A model generated the notes under the pieces. It saw only the letters and a list, made by a program, of their open reading frames with translations, was not told the origin of the DNA and ran no database searches. Positions 56,215-64,000 of a stretch of DNA of 64,000 bases are shown here, one piece after another; within the stretch, counting starts at the first letter, position 1; each line of letters starts with the position of its first letter. Source of the stretch: Lactobacillus panisapium (GTDB taxonomy: Bacteria > Bacillota > Bacilli > Lactobacillales > Lactobacillaceae); contig NZ_CP048268.1 in the NCBI RefSeq assembly GCF_019469265.1, positions 1,085,501-1,149,500 of the forward strand, in the 5' to 3' direction. The position numbers were made by a program, and so were the translations under genes.

Positions 56215-57612
56215 CTATTTTGCTGAACGAACAAATTCAGCCATTTGCATACCTGCTTGACGACCAAAGATAACTGTTTCAGCAATTGAGTTACCACCAA
56301 TTCGGTTATTACCATGCAATCCACCAGAAACTTCGCCAGCTGCGTAAAGGCCAGAGATGACATTTCCATTAGTATCTAAGACTTCTGTCTTAGGTGTAAT
56401 GTGAATACCACCCATAGTGTAGTGAATAGCCGGATTAATGTGGATAGCAAAGAAAGGTCCGCGGTCAATTGCACGGTCCATCCCAGTTGTCCGGTTAAAT
56501 TCTTGGTCATTGCCTGACGAAACGGCTTCATTCCAAGTTTTAACCGTATTTTCTAAGTTCTGACCATTAATACCGTTTGCTTCCGCAATTTGGCTTAACG
56601 TGTCACCGTGGCTTACTAAACCGATGTGATCATAAAATTCAACGGCAGTGAAATTGTCACGAATACCCTGATCAAAAATGAGGTAAGCCCCATTTTCGTG
56701 CAAGTCATTAATTGAATTAGAAACAATTTTACGGGTATTCATTTCATTAACAAAGCGTTTACCAGCCTTATTAACTAAGATTGCTCCCTCACCACGAAGT
56801 CCTTCACCAATCAAGTAAACATGGTCTGTGTCTGTTTGAGCGGTCGGATGTACCTGGATAAAGTCCATTTGCTCAAGTTGAGCATCAATTTGATCAGCTA
56901 ACTTAAGTCCGTCACCAGTTGCACCTGGTTGATTAGTTGTTTTAAAGTCGACTAAGTCTGGTCGATATTTCTTGATCAATTCTTTTGATGAGCCGAAACC
57001 ACCACTGGCAAGTAATACTGCCTTGGCACTAACGGTCTTGTTCCCTGCTTCAGTTTCAAGTTCGACACCAGTAACATTCTTATTGTCATCTTGAACTAAC
57101 TTAATTACCTTAGAATTGTTAAAAACAGGAATATTTTCTTTTTGGATTTGCTTTAACGCACCGGTAACAAGGTAATTTCCGACAGGTGCCATTGAAGCAG
57201 GACGGTGGGCACGCTTTTTACTCATTCCACCAGTAATAGTTAAATTGGTTAATTCAATTCCATGATTACTCAACCAGTCAATTGCAATAGCTGAATGATC
57301 CACGAAGTAACGCAGCAATTCAGGGTCATTTAATCGACCTCCGCCTTGCATTGTTTCTTGGTAAAAATCTTCTTTGTTATCAATAATTCCTTCGTTAATT
57401 TGAACCAAGCTTTCTGATGCATTCATACCGGATGAAGCCCGATTAGTGTTTCCACCTAGTTCAGCATTTTTTTCAAAAACAGCTACTTTTAAGCCCAATT
57501 CATTTGCCTGAATTGCGGCTGTTAACCCGGCACCGCCAGCACCGACGATTATTGCATCGTAACTATCTTTTATTTCGGAACATTTGCTTGGTGTAAAGAC
57601 AAATTTAGCCAT
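56215..57612 (-). CDS. frdA: Soluble fumarate reductase flavoprotein
   Basis: 465 aa FAD protein of the flavocytochrome c/fumarate reductase group. FAD site IIVGAGGAGLTAAIQ (~21) and EKNAELGGNTNRASSGMN. Active-site equivalents: VHPTAQ (His), GEGLRGEGAILVN (proton-donor Arg), HINPAIHYTMGGI (His), NRIGGNSIAE (Arg). No signal peptide, haem CxxCH or FMN-binding domain, and no iron-sulfur subunit gene nearby, so it looks like a lone cytosolic subunit reducing fumarate with an unidentified donor. 29 nt after fumC. Confidence 0.9.
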   Translation of the reverse strand: MAKFVFTPSKCSEIKDSYDAIIVGAGGAGLTAAIQANELGLKVAVFEKNAELGGNTNRASSGMNASESLVQINEGIIDNKEDFYQETMQGGGRLNDPELLRYFVDHSAIAIDWLSNHGIELTNLTITGGMSKKRAHRPASMAPVGNYLVTGALKQIQKENIPVFNNSKVIKLVQDDNKNVTGVELETEAGNKTVSAKAVLLASGGFGSSKELIKKYRPDLVDFKTTNQPGATGDGLKLADQIDAQLEQMDFIQVHPTAQTDTDHVYLIGEGLRGEGAILVNKAGKRFVNEMNTRKIVSNSINDLHENGAYLIFDQGIRDNFTAVEFYDHIGLVSHGDTLSQIAEANGINGQNLENTVKTWNEAVSSGNDQEFNRTTGMDRAIDRGPFFAIHINPAIHYTMGGIHITPKTEVLDTNGNVISGLYAAGEVSGGLHGNNRIGGNSIAETVIFGRQAGMQMAEFVRSAK

Positions 57613-57641
57613 TAATCTAATCTTCTCCTATACCTATAATA

Positions 57642-59045
57642 TTATTTTTCAGGTTCAGTACGATCAATATTAGTCATTTCCATGTAGTCCATCCATTCAT
57701 CGTATTGCTCTTCTGTAACTTCACCACTCTTCAAAGCCGCTTCTTTCAAAGTTGTACCTTCTTTGTCAGCAGCTTGAGCAATTTTAGCGGCAGCATGGTA
57801 ACCAATATGAGGTGACAAGGCAGTAACTGTCATCAATGAATTTTCTAGAAGTTCATCCATCTTTTCTGAGTTAACAGTTAAGCCATCAATCATCTTATCA
57901 GCAAAGCCCTCAATTGTTCCAGTTAAAATATCACAAGAATCAAGGAATGCAGCAATCATAACTGTCTTGAAAACATTCATTTCGAAATTACCTTGTGACG
58001 CAGCAAAAGTAATAGTGGTATCATTGCCGAAAACTTTTGCGGCTGCCATTGTTACAGCTTCAGCCTGAGTTGGGTTTACTTTACCTGGCATGATTGATGA
58101 ACCTGGTTCATTAGCAGGAATGTTCAATTCATGGTAAGCAGCTCTAGGACCAGAAGCTAAGAAACGAATATCTTGGGCAATCTTAAACATATCAGCGGCT
58201 AATGTCTTTAGTGCGCCATGAACAACATCGATTCCTGAGTGATGTGCCAGACCCCAGAACTTATTCGTTTTAACCTTAAATTCATGTCCATATACTTTTG
58301 ACAATTTAGCCGCAATTTTTTCGGTCATTCCAGGAGCAGCATTTAGGCCAGTTCCAACAGCAGTTCCACCTATTGCTAATTCATACAATGTTGGTTTAAG
58401 CTCTTGAATGTATTCTAAATCATGCTTTAAAGCTGAAATATAGCCGGAAACTTCTTGACCAAAAGTAATTGGCGTGGCATCTTGCAAGTGAGTACGACCA
58501 ACTTTTACCGTCTTCCAATACTTGTCTTGTTTAACTTTGAGTTTTTCAATTAAATGCTTAATGGCAGGCTCCAGTTTATCAAGTGCTTCAACGGCAACAA
58601 TATTCATTGCTGTTGGATATGTATCATTTGAAGATTGACCACGATTAACATCATCGTTAGGCAAAATATTCAAGCCTGGGTGCAATTTATTAGCTAAATT
58701 AGCAACAACTTCATTAACATTCATATTGCTTTGCGTTCCTGAACCAGTTTGCAAAACATGAAGTGGAAAGTCTTTTTGTAATTCTTCGTCTTTTAATTGA
58801 AGTAAGTGATCAACCGCATCTTCAATGGCTGCTCCTTTTTCTTCAGGTTCATCTCCAACCTCGACATTTGATTCAGCAGCTGCCTTTTTCAAGTTAAGAA
58901 AGGCCCGAATAATTGCTAATGGCATTAATTCACCGCTTGGAAAATTATTCCGGCTCCTTTCAGTTTGCGGACCCCACAGCGCATCCTTAGGAATTTTAAC
59001 TGGACCGATCGTGTCACTTTCAACACGGTATTCTTCTTCGCTCAT
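57642..59045 (-). CDS. fumC: Fumarate hydratase class II
   Basis: Interconverts malate and fumarate without an Fe-S cluster. 467 aa. Fumarase/aspartase superfamily with GRTHLQDATPITFGQE, the catalytic loop GSSIMPGKVNPTQAEAV (~315), TGSGTQSNMNVNEV (~100) and SSNDTYPTAMN (~140). The fumarase reading, rather than aspartase, rests on these sequences and the malate/fumarate context. First gene of fumC-frdA. Confidence 0.95.
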   Translation of the reverse strand: MSEEEYRVESDTIGPVKIPKDALWGPQTERSRNNFPSGELMPLAIIRAFLNLKKAAAESNVEVGDEPEEKGAAIEDAVDHLLQLKDEELQKDFPLHVLQTGSGTQSNMNVNEVVANLANKLHPGLNILPNDDVNRGQSSNDTYPTAMNIVAVEALDKLEPAIKHLIEKLKVKQDKYWKTVKVGRTHLQDATPITFGQEVSGYISALKHDLEYIQELKPTLYELAIGGTAVGTGLNAAPGMTEKIAAKLSKVYGHEFKVKTNKFWGLAHHSGIDVVHGALKTLAADMFKIAQDIRFLASGPRAAYHELNIPANEPGSSIMPGKVNPTQAEAVTMAAAKVFGNDTTITFAASQGNFEMNVFKTVMIAAFLDSCDILTGTIEGFADKMIDGLTVNSEKMDELLENSLMTVTALSPHIGYHAAAKIAQAADKEGTTLKEAALKSGEVTEEQYDEWMDYMEMTNIDRTEPEK

Positions 59046-59112
59046 TTTAGTTCTCCTTTTGGTTTTTACTATATTTTATCTGAAAAATTGCCGATTTACG
59101 ACTTCAATACTC

Positions 59113-59141
59113 ATCATACCTGTTCTTAAATTTTATTTCAA
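59113..59141 (-). promoter_or_regulatory. Promoter of fumC-frdA
   Basis: Minus strand TTGAAA-N17-TATGAT, ~68 nt before fumC, whose RBS is AAAAGGAGAA. Confidence 0.65.
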
Positions 59142-59230
59142 TATTTTTCAAAAGAAAGGGCTATCTTTTTAAATTTTTAAAAAGAAGTTTTATTTTTTGA
59201 AATCAACCCCACGACCAATATTTTGTAAAC

Positions 59231-59258
59231 AAAAAGCACCCCACACAGGAGATGCTTT
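59231..59258 (-). terminator. Terminator of the copper ATPase gene
   Basis: Minus strand AAAGCATCTCC paired with GGGGTGCTTT (several G-U), followed by TTTG. 12 nt after the stop. Confidence 0.7.
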
Positions 59259-59269
59259 GAATTCATTTA

Positions 59270-61336
59270 TTAAATATGAAGAGTTTCAGCATTAATTGCT
59301 ACAATAACTGTCGACAAGGACATTAAAATTGCTCCGACAGCCGGTGCTAAAATAATGCCCCATGGAGCCAAAATACCTGCTGCTAGTGGTAGTGCAATAA
59401 TATTATAACCTGCTCCCCACCATAGATTTTGAACAGTTTTCTTTTGCGTATTCTGTGCCAGTTTCAAAAAGCTAATAATATCTGTTGGTTCACTGTTTAC
59501 TAGAACGACATCGGCTGAATCAACAGCTACATCAGTCCCTGCTCCAATTGCGACCCCAATATCAGCTTTAGCCAAACTTGGAGCATCATTGATTCCATCA
59601 CCAACCATCATGACTTTGTTGCCTTCACTTTGTAATTTAGCAACAATTTTTTGTTTGTCTTCAGGCATCAATTCTGAATAAACTTCTGTTATTCCGAGTT
59701 TCTTAGCAATACTGTCAGCAACTTTTTTATTATCACCAGTTAACATTACTGGGGTAATATTTAATTGTTTTATTTGCTTAATCAACGAACTTGCAGATGA
59801 TTTAACTTGGTCACCCACAGCAACATAACCAATTAGAGTTTTATCTTGAATCAGGTAACTAGTAGTATAATCGGCAACATCAATAGTCGGAAAATTAGTT
59901 ATGATTTCGCGGGCCGCTTTTTCATTTACTAGTAAATATTCTTTACCACTTAAAACACCCGAAACACCTTTACCAGAAATATTTTTACTCTCAGATAACG
60001 GCAACAACTCAATCTGCTTTTCATGCGCATATTGCAAAATACTTTTTGCGATTGGGTGAGTTGAATCTTGCTCAATCGAAGCAATTAATTTCAATGCTTC
60101 AATCGGAGACACTGATTCATTCAAAGAATCGCACTTACGTACTTGAAATTTACCCTCAGTCAGTGTGCCCGTTTTATCCATTAAAAGGTAGTTAATCTTA
60201 GAGCTGACACTTATCACATTTCGATTTCTAATTAATAAACCATTTTTGGCACCAATAGAAGTGCTTTTAGCATTAACCAATGGAATTGCTAGTCCTAAAG
60301 CATGAGGACATGCAATTACTAAAACGGTAACCATTCTTTCTAGCCCATCGGCAATGCCATTGATGCTTGTCCACACGATTAGCGCAATGATACCAATAAT
60401 TAACGCTGCGTAGAAAAGCCAACCAGAAACTTGGTCTGCCAAGGTTTGCAGCTTTGATTTATTCATCTGCGAAGATTGAACAAGTTTATTAACATTAGCC
60501 AAAAAACCAGAATTGGCAGAGTTTGTTACCTTAATAGTTAATGCATTTGAACCATTAACTGAACCGCCGATTACTTTATCGTCTTTTTTACGTGTAACAT
60601 CATTCGATTCACCCGTAACTAATGATTCATTAATATCGCTTGTACCATTCAAAATAATCCCATCAAGGGGAATACTTTCACCTGGCTTAACAATAATCGT
60701 TGCGTCTTTTTGAACTTCATTGATAGCAACATCACTAGTTTGACCGTCTCGTTGAACATGAACTTTATCCGGCAGCAACTTGGCCAAATCATTAACTGAA
60801 CTGCTTGCGTTCATTACCGAGGTCATTTCAATCCAATGCCCAAGTAACATGATTAAAATCAACGTTGCTAATTCCCAAAAGAAATCCATTATATGATTTT
60901 TACTATTCAGCAGATCGTTTTGGATAAATGCATATAGACTATAAACATATGCAGTCGTAATTCCCAATGAGATTAAAGTCATCATTTCTGGCTTTTTAGA
61001 CTTTAATTCGTAGTACGCTCCCTTAAGAAACGGCTCGCCACCGTAAACAAAAAGAATAGTAGCAAAAATAACAACCACCCATTCGGAGCCAGGAAACGAA
61101 AATTGAAATGGCAAATGGACTCCCATTGCAGGTGCTAAAAATAGAATAGGAAGTGAAAGAATTACGGAAATCCAAAATTTTTGTTTTAAATTGCCCATGT
61201 GCATCATGTGATTGCCATGCATCATCATGTCACCACTACCCATGCTCATTTGCTGGCCATGATCCATATGCATTGATGAATCATGGTTCATTCCATGACT
61301 ATTATCATTCATATTCATATTATTCAAATTAATCAA
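59270..61336 (-). CDS. copB: Copper-translocating P-type ATPase (CopB type)
   Basis: P1B-type heavy metal exporter, 688 aa. The N-terminal ~45 residues are a Met/His-rich metal-binding tail instead of a CxxC domain. Transmembrane motif ACPHALGLAIP (CPH, the CopB/P1B-3 form), phosphorylation site DKTGTLTEGK, SLVTGESNDV, and hinge VGDGINDAPSLAKADIGVA. Predicted to export Cu (or Ag). Start is uncertain: TTG at 61336 is close to GGGA, but ATG at 61318 or 61312 would also give the Met/His tail. No CopY repressor or CopZ gene is seen nearby. Confidence 0.93.
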   Translation of the reverse strand: MINLNNMNMNDNSHGMNHDSSMHMDHGQQMSMGSGDMMMHGNHMMHMGNLKQKFWISVILSLPILFLAPAMGVHLPFQFSFPGSEWVVVIFATILFVYGGEPFLKGAYYELKSKKPEMMTLISLGITTAYVYSLYAFIQNDLLNSKNHIMDFFWELATLILIMLLGHWIEMTSVMNASSSVNDLAKLLPDKVHVQRDGQTSDVAINEVQKDATIIVKPGESIPLDGIILNGTSDINESLVTGESNDVTRKKDDKVIGGSVNGSNALTIKVTNSANSGFLANVNKLVQSSQMNKSKLQTLADQVSGWLFYAALIIGIIALIVWTSINGIADGLERMVTVLVIACPHALGLAIPLVNAKSTSIGAKNGLLIRNRNVISVSSKINYLLMDKTGTLTEGKFQVRKCDSLNESVSPIEALKLIASIEQDSTHPIAKSILQYAHEKQIELLPLSESKNISGKGVSGVLSGKEYLLVNEKAAREIITNFPTIDVADYTTSYLIQDKTLIGYVAVGDQVKSSASSLIKQIKQLNITPVMLTGDNKKVADSIAKKLGITEVYSELMPEDKQKIVAKLQSEGNKVMMVGDGINDAPSLAKADIGVAIGAGTDVAVDSADVVLVNSEPTDIISFLKLAQNTQKKTVQNLWWGAGYNIIALPLAAGILAPWGIILAPAVGAILMSLSTVIVAINAETLHI

Positions 61337-61446
61337 GTCCCATCTTTAAACATCAACCATATCATTCAGTTAACTTTAATCTACTTTGATAAGTGAATGA
61401 TGTCAAAGAAGAGGCTCAACAATTTAGTAACAGCTAATTAAAAAAT

Positions 61447-62826
61447 TTAAGCCTTTTTGAGCTTAGCATTTTGATATAAATGATGGATAAAGCCGATTAC
61501 TAAGCCAATAATTGTTGGAATTACCCAGTCCATGCCAATTTTGGCAAAAGGTAGAAAACGAGTTTGAATAGCTTGTAATTGCAGAGCCCAAGGTTGCTGA
61601 CTTATTATAGGAGGAAAAGAGGCAATCATGTCAAAAATAGCTGGAATGAAAGTTAATCCGACTGCCCAGTAATAAACTATTGCATCATGATTAAATAATG
61701 GGCCAGTTATTGACAAGATTATTAGAACAATTGCAATTGGATAAAGGAACATTAACATTGGTGTTGACCATGATATGATTGTGTCAAGCCCAAAATTAGC
61801 GGTGATAAAAGAAGCCACTGTCATTATCAATAGCCAAGTATGATAACTAATTTTGTTGAAACTGCGGTGAAAATCTTGCGCAAAGGCTGCTAATAAGCCA
61901 ACTGCTGTTGTTAAACAGGTCAATGTTACTAAGGTTGCCAGCAACGCATGACCAAAGTCCCCTAAATAGTAAGTAACAATTTGGTTAAAAGTGGTGCCTC
62001 CTTCTGGGGCGATTTTAAAATGATTAAGTGTCGTTGCTCCGAGCCAAATTAAGCAAATATAAATAATTCCAATAGCGCTTGTTGCCAATACACCAGCCTT
62101 AGCAGTCACTTTTGCGTTACTCTTAGCTGAGGTTTTACCAAGCTGCTTAACTGCCGAAACAATCGTATAGCCAAAAGCTAAACCAGCTAATGCATCCATC
62201 GTGTTATAGCCTTGCAAAAAACCGTTAAAAAATGGCATGGTTTGATAAGCAGGAGTAACGCTTTGCTGTTTAGCAGCCCCCATAGGTGAAATTGCTGCCA
62301 ATAAAAAAATAAAGAATAACAACACTAAGAATAGTGGGTTTAATATTTTTCCGATACTTTCTAATATTGATGATTGCTTATATGAAATAATAAAAGCTAA
62401 TATAAAAAAGACCGCAGAGAAAAGTAATAGACTAATTTGAGAGTATTTTTGCGGTAAAATTGGAGCTAGGCCAACCGAAAAAGAAATACTCGCTGTTCGC
62501 GGTGTTGCAAATAATGGTCCCAAAGTTAAATGAATTAGAACCATAAAAGCAAGTGCAAATTTAGGCCCAAGTGGTAGACCAATATCATAAACACCTTTTG
62601 CGTGGCTGGCACTAATAGCTAAAACTGCTAATAAAGGTAATAAAACTGCTGTGACCAAAAAGCCAAAGGTCGCCATTCCCCAGTTTGCGCCCGCCATTTG
62701 ACCTAAATGAATGGGGAAAATTAAATTTCCTGCTCCGAAAAAAAGTCCGAATAACAAAGAGGCAACAACAAGATATTGCTTCCAGGTTAAGGGTTCTCGA
62801 TTTAAGTCTTGTTCTAAATTTTCCAT
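61447..62826 (-). CDS. brnQ: Branched-chain amino acid transport protein BrnQ
   Basis: 459 aa, 12 membrane segments, LIVCS family sodium-coupled importer of Leu/Ile/Val. N-terminal ASLLFGLFFGAGNLIFPIHL is diagnostic; TPRTASISFSVGL and FLQGYNTMDALAGLAFG are further family segments. Controlled by a T-box leader. ATG follows AAAGGAGATTT. Lactobacilli of this group are usually branched-chain amino acid auxotrophs, so uptake is important. Confidence 0.95.
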   Translation of the reverse strand: MENLEQDLNREPLTWKQYLVVASLLFGLFFGAGNLIFPIHLGQMAGANWGMATFGFLVTAVLLPLLAVLAISASHAKGVYDIGLPLGPKFALAFMVLIHLTLGPLFATPRTASISFSVGLAPILPQKYSQISLLLFSAVFFILAFIISYKQSSILESIGKILNPLFLVLLFFIFLLAAISPMGAAKQQSVTPAYQTMPFFNGFLQGYNTMDALAGLAFGYTIVSAVKQLGKTSAKSNAKVTAKAGVLATSAIGIIYICLIWLGATTLNHFKIAPEGGTTFNQIVTYYLGDFGHALLATLVTLTCLTTAVGLLAAFAQDFHRSFNKISYHTWLLIMTVASFITANFGLDTIISWSTPMLMFLYPIAIVLIILSITGPLFNHDAIVYYWAVGLTFIPAIFDMIASFPPIISQQPWALQLQAIQTRFLPFAKIGMDWVIPTIIGLVIGFIHHLYQNAKLKKA

Positions 62827-62942
62827 AATAAATCTCCTTTAATTTTTACTCGCTGATGGTTCCGACATTCTTTGTATCAATATTCCATATGAAAGACCAC
62901 TTTCTGCGTAATTTTAGAAAGTTAAGCTTAGGTTTTATAACT

Positions 62943-63235
62943 AAAAAAAGCACCCTTGAAATTAATCAAGGGTGCTTTTAACACGGTACCACCTAAATTA
63001 CTAATAACCTAGTCAAAAAAAAACCAAGTTAATAAGTCACTTCACGTACGGCAATAATGCGATACGCTAACACGATAATGGGTGTTCCCAATATTAGCTA
63101 CTTTTAATTCACCATATAGCTCAAAGTTACTTTCACTCTGCCATCACGGTTCTTTTTCAGCAACAGAACTCTCTAAAACGCTACGTGCAAAGTTACTTTT
63201 CTTTTCATTGCTTTCTTAATATTAATAATATTTTA
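62943..63235 (-). promoter_or_regulatory. T-box leader of brnQ
   Basis: T-box core AGGTGGTACCGTG at 62982-62994 (minus) before a terminator with arms AAAAGCACCCTTGA / TCAAGGGTGCTTTT (62946-62979) and a seven-T tail. Stem I apex has AGAGAG...TTGCTG-AAA elements. AAAGTAACTTTG occurs twice in the leader (63186-63197 and 63122-63133 region) and the copies can pair with one central mismatch, probably forming the base of Stem I. The specifier codon was not resolved; Ile, Leu or Val expected from the gene. Confidence 0.92.
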
Positions 63236-63258
63236 ATCAAGACATTATTTTTTGTCAA
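63230..63258 (-). promoter_or_regulatory. Promoter of the brnQ T-box transcript
   Basis: Minus strand TTGACA-N17-TAAAAT: perfect -35 and one-mismatch -10, giving a ~400-nt untranslated leader. Confidence 0.8.
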
Positions 63259-63308
63259 CGTCAAATCTAAAAAAAAGATTAATTAACTCATTCTGCCTAT
63301 CATAATCA

Positions 63309-63950
63309 TTATGGCAACACAATCTTTGTTCCATGCAATTGATTAACTCTTAGTTCACCAGCAACCAAAGATGCATTACTAGTATTAATTCCACCGCCAG
63401 GTAAAATCTCAATTTGGTTATTCGCCCAAGCAATAATCTTTTTCAAACGATCAAAGTTGGCTTCTACCGGCTCTTTTAAATTTCCTCCGTGCGTCAAGAT
63501 ACGTTTTACACCCATACTTATCAATGATGTTATTGCATTTTTTTGGTCAGATTCTGTTATATGATCAAACGCCATATGCATTACAACGTCAAGTCCTAGT
63601 GCTGTAGCTAGCGAAACTAGCTCTTCCATTTGGACCTTATTAAGCAAATGTTGCTTAGTCAAGCAGCCAAATGTCACTGCATCTGCTTTTAACAAGCCCG
63701 CAATTTGGATATCATTTTTCATCATATCCAGTTCGGTACTATCGTAAACAAAATTGCCACCTCTGGGCCTAATCATGACAACGACTGGAACCTGAAAACC
63801 ATGAGCATAGTCAACCGTTTTTTTGATTACACCAAATGAAGGTGTTGTTCCCCCAGCCTGTAAATTATTATTTAATTCAATTCTACCGGCTCCTGCAGCA
63901 ATATTCTTAGGGACAGACAAAAAATTTTCAACACATGCTTCTTTAATCAC
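63309..63950 (-). CDS. cutC: CutC family protein
   Basis: 213 aa, TIM-barrel CutC family. Opening KEACVENFLSVPKNIAAGAGRIELNNNL split across two conserved blocks, VVMIRPRGGNFVY (~56), VMHMAFDHI (~123), RILTHGG and EILPGGGINTSNA. Called copper homeostasis protein in databases, but the role in copper is doubtful for bacterial homologues; here it is not adjacent to the copper ATPase transcript (brnQ lies between). Probably co-transcribed with the gene entering from the right edge. Confidence 0.9.
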   Translation of the reverse strand: MIKEACVENFLSVPKNIAAGAGRIELNNNLQAGGTTPSFGVIKKTVDYAHGFQVPVVVMIRPRGGNFVYDSTELDMMKNDIQIAGLLKADAVTFGCLTKQHLLNKVQMEELVSLATALGLDVVMHMAFDHITESDQKNAITSLISMGVKRILTHGGNLKEPVEANFDRLKKIIAWANNQIEILPGGGINTSNASLVAGELRVNQLHGTKIVLP

Positions 63951-63965
63951 GATTGTTTCTCTTTC

Positions 63966-64000
63966 TTAATCTAATGGAATATGAGTTTTAGCCTCAAATT
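63966..64000 (-). CDS. C-terminal end of an unidentified gene (cut by window edge)
   Basis: Minus-strand open frame ending FEAKTHIPLD and a TAA, 15 nt upstream of the cutC start, with the cutC RBS (AAAGAGAAAC) between. Only 10 residues are visible, so no identity can be given. Confidence 0.4.
   Translation of the reverse strand, partial: FEAKTHIPLD

Noticed and set aside
58825..59172. 115-codon rightward frame over the fumC start
   Set aside because: Overlaps fumC N-terminal codons and its promoter; no RBS and no protein-like motif.
62943..63235. Dispersed repeat or IS end in the long gap upstream of brnQ
   Set aside because: T-box core, terminator and promoter explain the inverted repeats; no transposase or target duplication.
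1..64000. tRNA, rRNA, CRISPR or prophage sequences
   Set aside because: Read through for tRNA-like ends, repeat-spacer patterns, integrases and phage genes; none was found, though short ncRNAs could be missed by eye.

Overview
The window is chromosomal DNA from a low-GC lactic acid bacterium, most likely Lactobacillus sensu stricto (acidophilus/crispatus/helveticus cluster). Reasons: the RexAB-type AddAB exonuclease with an AddB lacking its iron-sulfur cysteines, the mevalonate route to isoprenoids with a type 2 IPP isomerase, peptidase T, T-box leaders on glyQS, hisS-aspS and brnQ, and a citrate lyase locus with a SorC-type regulator. Ribosome binding sites are AGGAGG-like and most intergenic hairpins are U-tailed terminators. 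No rRNA, tRNA, CRISPR, phage or insertion sequence was seen; this is mostly stable backbone.

Layout. 1-3.9 kb: addA (partial) and addB, leftward. 4.0-8.0 kb: rightward mevalonate operon mvaK1-mvaD-mvaK2-fni. 8.1-12.0 kb: leftward run of a methyltransferase-like gene, an orphan MacB-like membrane protein, rsmF and a HAD phosphatase. 12.1-13.5 kb: two tandem signal peptidases and a tiny helix-turn-helix-like protein. 13.6-17.8 kb: two paralogous ATPase/permease ABC pairs led by two GntR (YtrA-type) regulators, with matching palindromic operators in front of each half. 18.2-20.9 kb: trmK-nif3-pepT. 21.0-22.0 kb: an orphan ORF and a Nudix hydrolase. 22.4-32.6 kb: macromolecular-synthesis region rpsU / yqeY-phoH-ybeY-era-recO / T-box-glyQ-glyS-dnaG-rpoD. 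32.7-38.3 kb: PPDK-regulator-like protein and redox repair genes (msrA, yitT-like, msrB, aminotransferase, tpx, Nudix). 38.4-45.9 kb: aspS-hisS behind a T-box, then dtd, relA, a small membrane protein and prmA; ybaK diverges. 46.6-59.0 kb: citrate/C4-dicarboxylate locus. 59.3-64.0 kb: copper P-type ATPase, T-box-controlled brnQ, cutC and the tail of another gene.

The most coherent system is the citrate locus. A DASS transporter (CitT-like) would bring in citrate. Citrate lyase (citDEF, activated by citC and citX) splits it to acetate and oxaloacetate. A lactate-dehydrogenase-fold enzyme carrying the malate-type Arg at the substrate-specificity position, fumarase and a soluble flavin fumarate reductase can then carry oxaloacetate to succinate, re-oxidising two reducing equivalents. 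A RraA-family protein may offer a competing decarboxylation to pyruvate. Succinate is the natural counter-substrate of CitT-type antiporters, so import, cleavage, reductive sink and export could close into one cycle. This is read from gene content and residues; flux and specificity are inference.

Regulatory structures worth attention: the paired GntR operators at 15.37 and 17.82 kb, a perfect 22-bp palindrome abutting the likely tpx promoter, a palindrome at the aminotransferase start site, and a possible small RNA plus a promoter whose -35 lies in a terminator loop between msrA and the yitT-like gene.
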